From Pseudomonadales bacterium (GTDB lineage Bacteria > Pseudomonadota > Gammaproteobacteria > Pseudomonadales > Azotimanducaceae), in assembly GCA_017854255.1 (NCBI GenBank), contig JAFMIA010000026.1:1-38651 (forward strand): DNA of 38,651 nucleotides. Direction: 5' to 3'. The position numbers were made by a program, and so were the translations under genes. Under the pieces are notes generated by a model. The model saw only the letters and a program-made list of their open reading frames with translations. It was not told where the DNA came from and ran no database searches. Below are positions 25,919 through 34,590 of the stretch, piece by piece. Position 1 is the stretch's first letter. Every line of letters starts with the position of its first letter.

Positions 25919-26163
25919 TCACCCTATCTGCCAAGCCAGGTACACATCATAGCCGAGGCCCTGATGTAAATCATCTACGCCGCGACGCACGTTGCCGGAC
26001 CAAATTGTAATCGCAAAACTACCCGCCGACAGGGGAATGGTTTACCATTGGCATCACAAAAAAGCCCCACACACCTAGGCGCTGCGGCATCAATCCGAAT
26101 ACGCAGTGCGTGGTTCAAAGGGACGATAAACAGGCTCAAACGAATTGAGATGGGGTGGGCCAA
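25919..26163 (-). pseudogene. Possible decayed gene fragment
   Basis: On the minus strand one frame is open from 26163 down to 25975 and reads as a 62-residue peptide with a hydrophobic start (IRLSLFIVPLNHALRIRID). Near 26040 a second frame takes over in a protein-like way (LSAGSFAITIWSGNVRRGVD and on to YDVYLAWQIG) and runs to a TGA at 25919. Joining them needs one frameshift around the Pro-Phe codons. No ribosome site or family match was found. It could be a remnant of an exported protein or simply chance open frames. Confidence 0.2.
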
Positions 26164-26240
26164 ACCAATTTAGGATCACTGTTTTGGCTGAGTCACGCAT
26201 CGGCCGGGTTATTGATCAAGCAACATGGAGACGCTTTAAG

Positions 26241-26537
26241 ATGGCAGGACCTACGCAACCTCAAGTATTCGATGACGCCTGGGATGACGAGCGCATCGAC
26301 GCCTTTTATCAGGATCAGAAAGCCCGAGGTCCACGATCTGATTTCGATTTGATTGAGGCTGGCTATCGCGGCATGCGGCCTGACGACTTCTCGCGCTACA
26401 TTCAAGTTCTGTCGTCGGCGGGCCATCATCTGATGGAGACCAATGATCTCGGCGAAACCGTCTGGGACCGCATCGCACAACATGCATCCGGGGCGGCATA
26501 CTTAACCGCCCTACCCCGAACGCTTACAGCAAACTAA
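26241..26537 (+). CDS. Small protein of the PA4642 family, function unknown
   Basis: A 98-residue acidic protein. The pattern (a start with DDAWDDERIDAFY, then a spacer, DFDLIEAGYRGMRPDDFSRYI, an AGHHLMETNDLGET stretch and IAQH near the end) resembles a small family of uncharacterised proteins in Pseudomonas and marine Gammaproteobacteria that I know as PA4642-like. The helical repeat-like layout looks ankyrin-like, but this is only an impression. The frame is open 32 codons further upstream; I chose ATG 26241 because GGAG lies ten bases before it and family similarity starts there. An inverted repeat follows the stop (GCAGTGC and GCACTGC, 26538-26566) without a T-run. Confidence 0.62.
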   Translation: MAGPTQPQVFDDAWDDERIDAFYQDQKARGPRSDFDLIEAGYRGMRPDDFSRYIQVLSSAGHHLMETNDLGETVWDRIAQHASGAAYLTALPRTLTAN

Positions 26538-26711
26538 GCAGTGCCTGCTGCCATACAAAGCACTGCCCGCGCCAAGTGATGCTAGTGCCGATGGTTGACC
26601 GCCGAATCAGTGAAGACGACCCTGAACTTGAAAACGAGAGACAATAACGACCCTATGCAAACCACACGCGCCATCAAGATATCGTCGCGACTCATTCAAG
26701 AGGAATAATAG

Positions 26712-27656
<945 letters not shown>

Positions 27657-27671
27657 TCCGAAGCGCTCGGC

Positions 27672-28403
27672 ATGGCCATTGCCCTAACCGAATTAGATCA
27701 AGACCTCTGGTTTCCACACCCTGAACAGGCGCTCGATGAGCCAGAGGGCCTGCTGGCCATGGGCGGCGATCTTTCACAAAATCGACTACGTCTCGCCTAT
27801 CGACATGGCATTTTTCCCTGGTACGAAGATGATCAACCGCTCCTGTGGTGGTCACCGCCAGATCGCGCCGTCGTATTCCCCGACCGATTTAAGCCATCAA
27901 GAAGCTTAGCGCGGCTACTCAACCAGAATGTCTTTCAAGTCACACTTGATGAGCGCTTTGATGCGGTTATTGCTGGCTGCCAGCAGCATCGCGTGCAGCA
28001 AGGCCTGGGCACCTGGATCACCCAAGAGATGATCACGGCCTATAGCCTGTTATTTGCAGCTGGGGACGCGCATTGTATCGCATGTTATTCCAAGGGGCGT
28101 TTGGTCGGCGGCCTCTATGGCATCAGCGTCGGCTCGGTATTTTGCGGAGAGTCCATGTTTTCACTCGAAAGCAATGCCTCCAAGGTCGCGTTCAGCCATC
28201 TCGTTCGGACTTGCCGCACCCTCGGCATCAACCTGATAGACTGCCAAATGCCGAATCCTCACTTGCTATCACTCGGGGCCGAGGTGCTACCCCGCACCAC
28301 ATTTTTGCGTTTGTTAGCAGACTTTGCTGACACCGCAGTCGACTGGTCTCAATTGGCAGGGCCATTAGCCGCTTGGAACAAAGACGCAAGGTCTTCATCA
28401 TGA
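27672..28403 (+). CDS. aat: Leucyl/phenylalanyl-tRNA--protein transferase
   Basis: A 243-residue enzyme that moves Leu or Phe from charged tRNA onto proteins with N-terminal Arg or Lys, making a primary N-degron. Family marks include the WFPHPEQALDEPEGLLAMGGDL start, YRHGIFPWYEDDQPLLWWSPPDR (about 37-59), GTWITQEMITAY, VGGLYGISVGSVFCGESMFS (about 147-166) and DCQMPNPHLLSLGAE near 195-209. The length is close to that of E. coli Aat. Its TGA overlaps the bpt ATG in an ATGA, so the two N-end rule transferases are translated together. trxB precedes it by 15 bases. Confidence 0.96.
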   Translation: MAIALTELDQDLWFPHPEQALDEPEGLLAMGGDLSQNRLRLAYRHGIFPWYEDDQPLLWWSPPDRAVVFPDRFKPSRSLARLLNQNVFQVTLDERFDAVIAGCQQHRVQQGLGTWITQEMITAYSLLFAAGDAHCIACYSKGRLVGGLYGISVGSVFCGESMFSLESNASKVAFSHLVRTCRTLGINLIDCQMPNPHLLSLGAEVLPRTTFLRLLADFADTAVDWSQLAGPLAAWNKDARSSS

Positions 28404-29107
28404 CCGAACTTGAAGCGCTGAAGTTTTTTCAAACGCCCGACCACCCCTGCAGTTATCTGCCAAGCGAGCAGGCAACCACCGTGTTTGCCGACCCTGACGC
28501 CATCATCGACACCCAGCTATATACCCAGCTTTCACAACTCGGTTTTCGTCGGAGCGGCGCCCACATTTATCGACCCTATTGCCATGCGTGTACGGCGTGT
28601 ATTCCAGTTCGGATACCGGTGTCTGCCTTCGCAGCAAAACGTCGGCACCAGCGGGTACTCATGCGTAACCAGGCGTTGACCAAGCACCGCCTGGCGCCCC
28701 ACAACAGCGATGAAATCTGGATGCTGTACGAACGTTATATCAACCATCGACACAGTGATGGCGATATGTTCCCCGCAGACCGTGAGCAGTTCGTCAGTTT
28801 TTTGGTGACCGGTAGGCCTGAAGCCTTTTTCACCGAATACCGCCTGGGTGAACAACTCATCGCGGTGGCGGTTTCCGACCAACTCGATGATGGCCTATCT
28901 GCGATTTACACCTTTTTTGATCCAGATCACGCGGCGCGCTCACTCGGGACCTTGGCGATTCTGGATCTTATGCAACAAACCAACGCGGCCGCGCTGCCCT
29001 ATCTCTATCTCGGCTATTGGATCGAAGCCAGTGACAAGATGCGCTATAAGGGCGATTTCCGACCCCAAGAACGCCTCACGAGTGCGGGATGGCAGCAAAT
29101 CCCTTAG
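28400..29107 (+). CDS. bpt: Aspartate/glutamate leucyltransferase (Bpt, bacterial Ate1-like)
   Basis: A 235-residue GNAT-fold transferase that adds Leu to N-terminal Asp or Glu, extending the N-end rule. The N-terminal FQTPDHPCSYLPSEQA and the cysteine cluster YRPYCHACTACIPVRIP (about 55-71) are hallmarks; the C-terminal half has FTEYRLGEQLIAVAVSD, SAIYTFFDPD, LGYWIEASDKMRYKGDFRP. I start at ATG 28400, overlapping the aat stop by four bases, not at the frame's earlier codons inside aat. The family was first annotated as arginyltransferase (Ate), but the bacterial members transfer Leu. Confidence 0.95.
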   Translation: MTELEALKFFQTPDHPCSYLPSEQATTVFADPDAIIDTQLYTQLSQLGFRRSGAHIYRPYCHACTACIPVRIPVSAFAAKRRHQRVLMRNQALTKHRLAPHNSDEIWMLYERYINHRHSDGDMFPADREQFVSFLVTGRPEAFFTEYRLGEQLIAVAVSDQLDDGLSAIYTFFDPDHAARSLGTLAILDLMQQTNAAALPYLYLGYWIEASDKMRYKGDFRPQERLTSAGWQQIP

Positions 29108-29219
29108 CGCTCGGCGCGCTGAGTGGCGCAAACCTTCGGTTTCTTGTAGGCGCTTTGCCTTGCCCTAGCAATTAGTGCAAAATGCGCTCACTTTAAACGA
29201 GCTCGACAATAGAGGCGCA

Positions 29220-29435
29220 ATGGCGAAGGAAGAACAAATTCAACTCTCTGGCACGGTCATCGATACCCTGCCCAATACTATGTTTCGGGTAGAACTGGAG
29301 AATGGCCATGTTGTAATGGCTCATATTTCGGGGAAAATGCGAAAAAACTACATTCGTATCCTAACGGGCGACAAGGTTAAGGTCGAACTCACCCCCTACG
29401 ATCTTTCTAAAGGGCGGATTACTTTCCGCGAATAA
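29220..29435 (+). CDS. infA: Translation initiation factor IF-1
   Basis: A 71-residue OB-fold protein that blocks the ribosomal A site during initiation. The sequence from [15 protein letters not shown] through [16 protein letters not shown] to [17 protein letters not shown] and [16 protein letters not shown] is almost canonical. I start at ATG 29220, with AGAGG a few bases upstream; the open frame reaches 15 codons further without support. The gene lies alone between bpt and the oppositely directed clpA, as in many Gammaproteobacteria, and is followed by a hairpin terminator. Confidence 0.97.
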   Translation: MAKEEQIQLSGTVIDTLPNTMFRVELENGHVVMAHISGKMRKNYIRILTGDKVKVELTPYDLSKGRITFRE

Positions 29436-29447
29436 CCGGTTGGGGGA

Positions 29448-29483
29448 CTTGCCAGTCCGCAATGCACTGGCAGGGACCTTTTC
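29448..29483 (+). terminator. Terminator between infA and clpA
   Basis: A nine-pair stem, CTTGCCAGT (29448-29456) with ACTGGCAGG (29466-29474) around a nine-base loop, is followed after GACC by TTTTC. It lies just after infA and ends one base before the clpA stop on the other strand, so it could also serve clpA, though no T-run follows in that direction. Confidence 0.55.
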
Positions 29484-29484
29484 G

Positions 29485-31743
29485 TTAAACGACCGCCTCT
29501 TCTTCAATATTTAGTACCAAATCCCCGTCTTCAATTTCGACCTGCACCACCCCGCCGTGTTTGGCGAGGCGTCCAAACAAAATGTCTTCGGCTAACGGCT
29601 TTTTAATCTTGTCTTGGATCAGCCGTTGCATGGGCCTGGCGCCGAGCAGTTCGTCATAACCTTGTTCTCCTAACCAAGCACGCGCCGCTTCACTGACCTC
29701 GAGCAGAACCTTCTTGTCGTCCAATTGAACTTGGATTTCAACCAAGAATTTATCGACGACGGTTTTGATTACCGTTTTACTAAGCGGTCCAAAGGGGATG
29801 ATGCTGTCCAGACGGTTTCTAAACTCTGGCGTAAACATTTTCTTTACAACCTCTAAACCATCGGTTGAGTGATCCTGAGTCTGGAAGCCAATCGAGCTTC
29901 GAGACATTTCCTGAGCACCGGCATTGGTGGTCATGACCAAAATGACGTTCTTAAAATCTGCCTTACGACCATTGTTATCCGTCAATGCACCGTGATCCAT
30001 GACCTGTAGCAAAAGATTAAAGACATCCGGGTGGGCCTTCTCTATTTCGTCGAGCAATAAAACGCAATGAGGCTGCTTCGTAATCGCCTCCGTTAACAGC
30101 CCGCCTTGGTCGAACCCAACGTATCCAGGCGGCGCTCCGATCAATCTTGAAACCGTGTGCCGCTCCATGTATTCCGACATATCGAACCGAACCAATTCAA
30201 CGCCCATAATCCGAGCTAACTGTCGACAGACTTCTGTTTTGCCGACACCCGTTGGACCCGAAAACAAGAACGAGCCGATCGGCTTTTCGCCCTCTCGCAA
30301 ACCCGCGCGGGCAAGCTTTATGGCGCTTGAAAGGGAATCAATGGCATCGTCCTGACCAAAAATAACCATCTTAAGATTGGCATCAAGATCTTTCAGCGAT
30401 TCTTTTTCATCGGAGCTAACACTGGCCGATGGGATCCTTGCGATCTTGGCAACCATCCGCTCCACATCCCCGACGCTGATCTGCTTTTTGCGACGACTCG
30501 CTGGCTGCAACTGCTGAAACGCGCCAACCTCATCAATCACATCGATCGCTTTGTCTGGCATGAATCGATCGTTAATAAACTTTTGGGCAAGCTCTGCGGC
30601 GACCCGTAAGCTGCGATCGGTGTACTTCAGGTTGTGGTGTTCCTCGTACTTTGATTTCAGGCCTTTCAGGATCAGGTAGGTGTCGTCAACACTGGGCTCG
30701 GAGACATCGATTTTCTGGAATCGTCTGGACAGAGCGCGATCCTTGTCGAAGATTCCGCGATACTCTTGGTACGTGGTGCTGCCCATACACCGAATCTCGC
30801 CCGAAGCCAGCATCGGCTTCAACAAATTCGATGCATCCATCACCCCACCGGACGCCGCCCCGGCGCCAATAATGGTGTGGATTTCATCTATAAAGAGGAT
30901 TTGACTCTTGGATTTTTTAAGCTCGTTTAAAAGGCCTTTCAAGCGTTTCTCAAAATCACCACGGTATTTGGTTCCTGCCAGCAAGGCCCCTAAATCCAAA
31001 CTGTAGACAATGCTGTCCCGAATAATTTCGGGCACCTTGCCATCAACAATCAACTTCGCAAGGCCTTCAGCAATAGCCGTCTTGCCGACACCCGACTCCC
31101 CAACCAGCAATGGATTATTTTTACGCCGGCGCGATAGTGTCTGCACCACCCGCTCGACCTCTTCTTCTCGACCAATCAGCGGATCGATCTGTCCCGTCCT
31201 GGCCAATTCGTTCAGGTTGGTCGCATAGGCCTCAAGCGGACTCTGCGGCCTTTCTTCGCCTTCTTCAGCGCCGTTTTCTTCTGCGTGCTCTTCGGCTTCT
31301 TCAGCCCCATCTTTGCGTGTGCCGTGAGACATATAATTCACGACATCGATTCGGTTGACGTCCTGATCTTTTAACGAATAGACGGCGTGACTTTCCCCTT
31401 CGGCGAACATGGCAACCAAAACGTGTGCGCCGGTGACTTCTTTCTTACCAGAACTCTGAACATGAAATACGGCACGTTGCAGAACGCGCTGGAACCCAAG
31501 GGTCGGTTGCGTTTCTCGGCCGTCTTGGTCTTCGGGAATAATGGGCGTGGTTTCGGAGATAAAGGTCGCAAGCGACTGCTTCAATTTTTCAACATCGGCA
31601 TTACAGGCGTTCAGCACCGTCACCGCCGCGGTATTATCCAACAGCGCCAGCAGCAGATGTTCTACACTCATCAACTCATGGCGTTGTGCCCTGGCATCTT
31701 TAAAGGCCAGGTTTAAGGAAACTTCTAATTCACGACTAAGCAT
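29485..31743 (-). CDS. clpA: ATP-dependent Clp protease ATPase subunit ClpA
   Basis: A 752-residue Hsp100 unfoldase that feeds substrates to ClpP. The N-domain (1-140, LSRELEVSLNLAF, HELMSVEHLLLALL) binds ClpS. An acidic linker (about 146-165, many Glu) precedes D1 with Walker A GESGVGKT at 215-222. D2 has Walker A GPTGVGKT near 490-500, and the ClpP-docking loop IGF appears in SSIGFQTQD. Length matches E. coli ClpA (758). It lies 24 bases after clpS with AAAAAGG before the ATG, so clpS-clpA form one operon. clpP is not in the window. Confidence 0.97.
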   Translation of the reverse strand: MLSRELEVSLNLAFKDARAQRHELMSVEHLLLALLDNTAAVTVLNACNADVEKLKQSLATFISETTPIIPEDQDGRETQPTLGFQRVLQRAVFHVQSSGKKEVTGAHVLVAMFAEGESHAVYSLKDQDVNRIDVVNYMSHGTRKDGAEEAEEHAEENGAEEGEERPQSPLEAYATNLNELARTGQIDPLIGREEEVERVVQTLSRRRKNNPLLVGESGVGKTAIAEGLAKLIVDGKVPEIIRDSIVYSLDLGALLAGTKYRGDFEKRLKGLLNELKKSKSQILFIDEIHTIIGAGAASGGVMDASNLLKPMLASGEIRCMGSTTYQEYRGIFDKDRALSRRFQKIDVSEPSVDDTYLILKGLKSKYEEHHNLKYTDRSLRVAAELAQKFINDRFMPDKAIDVIDEVGAFQQLQPASRRKKQISVGDVERMVAKIARIPSASVSSDEKESLKDLDANLKMVIFGQDDAIDSLSSAIKLARAGLREGEKPIGSFLFSGPTGVGKTEVCRQLARIMGVELVRFDMSEYMERHTVSRLIGAPPGYVGFDQGGLLTEAITKQPHCVLLLDEIEKAHPDVFNLLLQVMDHGALTDNNGRKADFKNVILVMTTNAGAQEMSRSSIGFQTQDHSTDGLEVVKKMFTPEFRNRLDSIIPFGPLSKTVIKTVVDKFLVEIQVQLDDKKVLLEVSEAARAWLGEQGYDELLGARPMQRLIQDKIKKPLAEDILFGRLAKHGGVVQVEIEDGDLVLNIEEEAVV

Positions 31744-31767
31744 CTGTTTAACCTTTTTTGTAACGGT

Positions 31768-32115
31768 TTAATCCACGGGTTCAATGTCGGACACCAGTGG
31801 ATGTTGATTTTCTTGCGCGTATTGATTGACTTGAGCGGACTTGGTTTCGGCGACATCCTTTGCGTAAATGCCGCAAGTTCCTTTGCCCGTTTGGTGAACC
31901 GCCAACATTATCTGAGTGGCTTTCTCCCCGTTCATACCAAAAAAGATCTGCAACACCTCAACCACAAATTCCATTGGCGTGTAATCATCGTTGAGCAACG
32001 TCACCTTCCAAAGTGGCGGTTTCGCCAGTTTTGGCTTATCCGGCGCAACGATCACGCCTATTTCTCGGTCATCCTCAGGATCCTGACTACCGGTTGTTAT
32101 CCAATCTTTCTTCAT
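31768..32115 (-). CDS. clpS: ClpS, N-degron adaptor for ClpA
   Basis: A 115-residue adaptor that binds N-terminal Leu, Phe, Tyr or Trp and hands the protein to ClpA. The core [21 protein letters not shown] (about 38-58) holds the conserved Asn-Asp-Asp and Met of the binding pocket; [21 protein letters not shown] holds the HxxGKG-type loop. The flexible N-terminal extension is typical. I start at ATG 32115; the preceding GTG is in frame but less likely. The 208 bases upstream, up to rluE, must carry its promoter. They show no strong consensus and no cspD gene, which often sits here in relatives. Confidence 0.95.
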   Translation of the reverse strand: MKKDWITTGSQDPEDDREIGVIVAPDKPKLAKPPLWKVTLLNDDYTPMEFVVEVLQIFFGMNGEKATQIMLAVHQTGKGTCGIYAKDVAETKSAQVNQYAQENQHPLVSDIEPVD

Positions 32116-32326
32116 CACACGACTCTTTCCCTACACCTCACTTTTATGGGGGCATTGATTCTTTTTTAAAGTCCCTCGGTAGTACGTTTTGTTCGGCCAG
32201 TCGGCTTTCTGCCGGGAACTCGAATCACGGCTTAAGTGTGAGTATGCGGGAAGCCCCATCAGATAACCATTAGACAGCCCTAGGTATTTTCTGGACAATC
32301 CATTTCTTTTTTATGCCTCTGCAACT

Positions 32327-32926
32327 ATGCAGCACGACCTCATCTTATTTCACAAACCCTTCGGCGTACTCTGTCAATTTACGGGCCCGCCACCGACTTT
32401 AGCGGATCATATCGATCTTCAAGGGTTTTATCCGGCCGGGCGTTTAGACAAAGACTCCGAGGGACTCCTCATTCTGACCAATTCCGGCGCGTTACAAGCG
32501 CGCATCACCGAACCGACTCAGAAAATGGCAAAAACCTATTGGGTGCAGGTGGAAGGCGAGTGCCAGGACCAGTCCGTTCAAGCCCTGCAAAACGGGGTAA
32601 CCCTAAAAGATGGCCTAACGCGTCCTGCCAAAGTGCGGGTCATTGCCCCAGCACTGCCGCCGCGCAGCCCCCCCATCCGATCGCGACAACGTCAGGCAAC
32701 CAGCTGGCTAGAGATCACCCTAACGGAAGGCAGGAATCGCCAAGTTCGGCGCATGACGGCTCATGTGGGGCACCCAACCCTGCGATTATTTCGGCGCAGC
32801 ATTGGACCTTGGACAATCGATGATCTCCCCCCAGGCAATTGGGTTCGACGCCGCATCAACCTACCGGCCGCCTTGGTACAAGTCAGGCATCCCAAGCGGT
32901 CGCCTTCGCCTGGTCGGAAGACCTAG
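32327..32926 (+). CDS. rluE: 23S rRNA pseudouridine synthase of the RluE type
   Basis: A 199-residue RsuA/RluB/RluE-type pseudouridine synthase. In E. coli RluE modifies U2457 in the peptidyl-transferase region of 23S rRNA. It opens with LILFHKPFGVLCQF, the catalytic Asp is in YPAGRLDKDSEGLLILTNSG (about 36-55), and the C-terminal core has EITLTEGRNRQVRRMTAHVGHPTLRLFR. It lacks the N-terminal S4 domain, as RluE does. The last 15 codons overlap the end of moaE on the opposite strand by 44 bases. Exact target specificity is inferred from family and neighbourhood. Confidence 0.9.
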   Translation: MQHDLILFHKPFGVLCQFTGPPPTLADHIDLQGFYPAGRLDKDSEGLLILTNSGALQARITEPTQKMAKTYWVQVEGECQDQSVQALQNGVTLKDGLTRPAKVRVIAPALPPRSPPIRSRQRQATSWLEITLTEGRNRQVRRMTAHVGHPTLRLFRRSIGPWTIDDLPPGNWVRRRINLPAALVQVRHPKRSPSPGRKT

Positions 32927-33341
32927 CTTCAACCCATCGATGGCCATCTGGAATCGATTCTTTTTTCCAAAAGGTCGCGTTCGTTTTCAAATAATCCATA
33001 ATCATCTCACAGGCTTCGAACGCTTCGCCGCGATGACTGGCCGAAACGGCCACCAAAACGATATTATCCCCCGGCTTCAAATGACCAATTCGGTGTACGA
33101 CGATCGCGCCGTGTAACTGCCAGCGGCGCGCTGCCTCATCCACAATTTGATCCAATTGGCGCTCCGTCATACCCGGATAATGCTCCAAGTACAGCCCACC
33201 AACGGCGTCATCAAGATTCGAGTTGCGGACCGCGCCGGTAAAGAAGCACAAACCGCCCGCGAGACCCGATTGCGCCTTCAATTCAGTCAAAGCGCGATCA
33301 AGACTAAAGTCGTCGGCTTGAATCAAAATGGATCGATACAT
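32883..33341 (-). CDS. moaE: Molybdopterin synthase catalytic subunit MoaE
   Basis: A 152-residue large subunit of molybdopterin synthase, which with MoaD puts the dithiolene sulfurs into cyclic pyranopterin monophosphate. The core is plain: FTGAVRNSNLDDAVGGLYLEHYPGM (about 36-60), HRIGHLKPGDNIVLVAVSASHRGEAFEACE and the active-site lysines in DYLKTNATFWKKE, where Thr replaces the usual Pro of the family's APFWKKE. I start at ATG 33341 (MYRSILIQ), one base after the moaD stop, not at the earlier codons inside moaD. It is the last gene of a moaC-moaD-moaE operon; its 3' end overlaps rluE by 44 bases. Confidence 0.94.
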   Translation of the reverse strand: MYRSILIQADDFSLDRALTELKAQSGLAGGLCFFTGAVRNSNLDDAVGGLYLEHYPGMTERQLDQIVDEAARRWQLHGAIVVHRIGHLKPGDNIVLVAVSASHRGEAFEACEMIMDYLKTNATFWKKESIPDGHRWVEARSSDQAKATAWDA

Positions 33342-33342
33342 C

Positions 33343-33591
33343 TCAGCCCCCTGTGACCGGCGGGAAAAAGGCCACTTCTGAAGTGACTGAGACCATCGCT
33401 GAATCATCGACCATTTCTTGATCCACTGCTGTCATAATTGTTTGGGTGCGGCTTGCCGCATTAAGCGTTTCGCCATTTGGCAACTTAATCATGGACTTAA
33501 GCGCAGCCACCGTTGTGGGCGCCTCTAGCAGGATCTCGAGCTCACTTTGCCCCATGGTTTCCCTGAGCGCTGCAAAGAATAGAACCTTCAC
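33343..33591 (-). CDS. moaD: Molybdopterin synthase sulfur carrier subunit MoaD
   Basis: An 82-residue ubiquitin-like protein ending in the Gly-Gly (VTGG) that MoeB adenylates and that carries the thiocarboxylate. It begins [11 protein letters not shown], typical of MoaD. I choose the GTG at 33591, which overlaps the moaC TGA as GTGA and gives normal family length; an ATG five codons earlier (33606) is possible. It sits between moaC and moaE with one base before moaE. No moaA, moaB or moeB is in the window. Confidence 0.9.
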   Translation of the reverse strand: MKVLFFAALRETMGQSELEILLEAPTTVAALKSMIKLPNGETLNAASRTQTIMTAVDQEMVDDSAMVSVTSEVAFFPPVTGG

Positions 33592-34073
33592 TGATCGATG
33601 CCCCAATCTCCGGACTGCCCGCCCGATTTCTTCAGCAATTTCACTTCCCCGATCACCATGGCCTTATCGACGGCTTTACACATGTCATAAATCGTCAGTC
33701 CCGCGACACAAACGGCCGTTAGCGCTTCCATTTCAACCCCAGTACTACCGCGGAGTCGACATTCGGATTGAATTCGGACCATCGAGGCCGCCTCATCAAT
33801 TTGGAACGACACTTCAATCCCAGTTAACGCTAAAGGATGACAAAGGGGAATCAAGTCAGAGCAACGCTTTGCGGCCTGAATACCCGCGATCTTAGCAACC
33901 GTCAGCACATCACCCTTCTTGTGACTCGCCTGAACGATCATCGACAAGGTCTCTTTCGACATCGCCACTTGACCACCCGCTCGAGCAATGCGCAGCGTTT
34001 CAAGTTTGTCGCTGACATCCACCATGGTCGCTTCACCATCAGCATCAATGTGCGTAAGTATTTTTTCGGGCAT
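33588..34073 (-). CDS. moaC: Cyclic pyranopterin monophosphate synthase MoaC
   Basis: A 161-residue enzyme that turns the MoaA product into cyclic pyranopterin monophosphate, the first stable molybdopterin precursor. Visible marks are [17 protein letters not shown], the [15 protein letters not shown] active-site loop (about 74-88), [26 protein letters not shown] and the C-terminal [17 protein letters not shown] 34073 is the likely start (an earlier in-frame TTG two codons up is less so). The divergent nudJ gene begins only 36 bases away, so the two promoters must be crowded together or overlap coding sequence. Confidence 0.96.
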   Translation of the reverse strand: MPEKILTHIDADGEATMVDVSDKLETLRIARAGGQVAMSKETLSMIVQASHKKGDVLTVAKIAGIQAAKRCSDLIPLCHPLALTGIEVSFQIDEAASMVRIQSECRLRGSTGVEMEALTAVCVAGLTIYDMCKAVDKAMVIGEVKLLKKSGGQSGDWGIDQ

Positions 34074-34109
34074 AATCAACTTCTCTCATAAGATCGATCC
34101 GGAGGCAAC

Positions 34110-34550
34110 TTGAGCTGGCCACCCGAAATCACTGTCGCAGCTATTGTAACCCGGAATGATACATTCCTCATGGTGGAAGAGATTGACCGTGGCGACCTTG
34201 TTATCAATCAACCTGCCGGGCATTTAGAGCCTAACGAGTCACTCGTTGAGGCTATGATGCGTGAGGTGCTCGAAGAAACCAGCTATCTTACTCGACCTGA
34301 GGCCATCATTGGTTTCTATCAGTTCCAGGCGCCGAACGATGGCCCATTATATTTTAGAATTTGCTACCTGGCCCGCGTCATTGAAAAGACCCAACAAGCC
34401 CTTGACCCTGATATCCAAGCCGCGCTTTGGCTTACCCAAACAGACATCATGCAGCGCAAGCATCGCAGCCCTTTGGTTGCGCGCTGTTTGCAAGATTATC
34501 AAAACGGGCATCGCATCCCCCTCGAACACTCCGCCTTGGTCCTGTCATGA
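34110..34550 (+). CDS. nudJ: Nudix hydrolase of the NudJ type (phosphatase NudJ)
   Basis: A 146-residue Nudix protein. In E. coli NudJ hydrolyses thiamine pyrophosphate and hydroxymethyl-pyrimidine pyrophosphate and some nucleotides. The Nudix box lies at 37-59 (GHLEPNESLVEA, REVLEETSY), with the metal-binding REVLEE intact and Ser where the usual Gly follows EET. The start is TTG at 34110: GGAGG is at 34101-34105 and the N-terminus then aligns with NudJ. Placement just before mnmA is shared with other Gammaproteobacteria and supports NudJ over other Nudix types. Substrate is inferred. Confidence 0.88.
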   Translation: MSWPPEITVAAIVTRNDTFLMVEEIDRGDLVINQPAGHLEPNESLVEAMMREVLEETSYLTRPEAIIGFYQFQAPNDGPLYFRICYLARVIEKTQQALDPDIQAALWLTQTDIMQRKHRSPLVARCLQDYQNGHRIPLEHSALVLS

Positions 34551-34590
34551 TCCGAGTTAACGACCCAAAGTTTGCTGGCGGGGCGCACCC

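Larger units (their letters stand above)
25655..26240. other. 586-base gap between ftsK and the PA4642-like gene
   Basis: This is the longest non-coding stretch in the window. It holds the ftsK ribosome site, a 132-base tandem repeat array (25709-25840), an A/T-rich section (25860-25925) that may contain promoters, and a stretch at 25919-26163 with broken coding character on the minus strand. Short open frames cross the repeats, but they depend on the repeat unit and shift frame when it changes from 15 to 14 bases. I do not see an RNA gene. Confidence 0.6.

Noticed and set aside
26538-26566. Hairpin after the PA4642-like gene as a terminator
   Set aside because: The arms pair well (GCAGTGC with GCACTGC), but the loop is 15 bases and no T-run follows.
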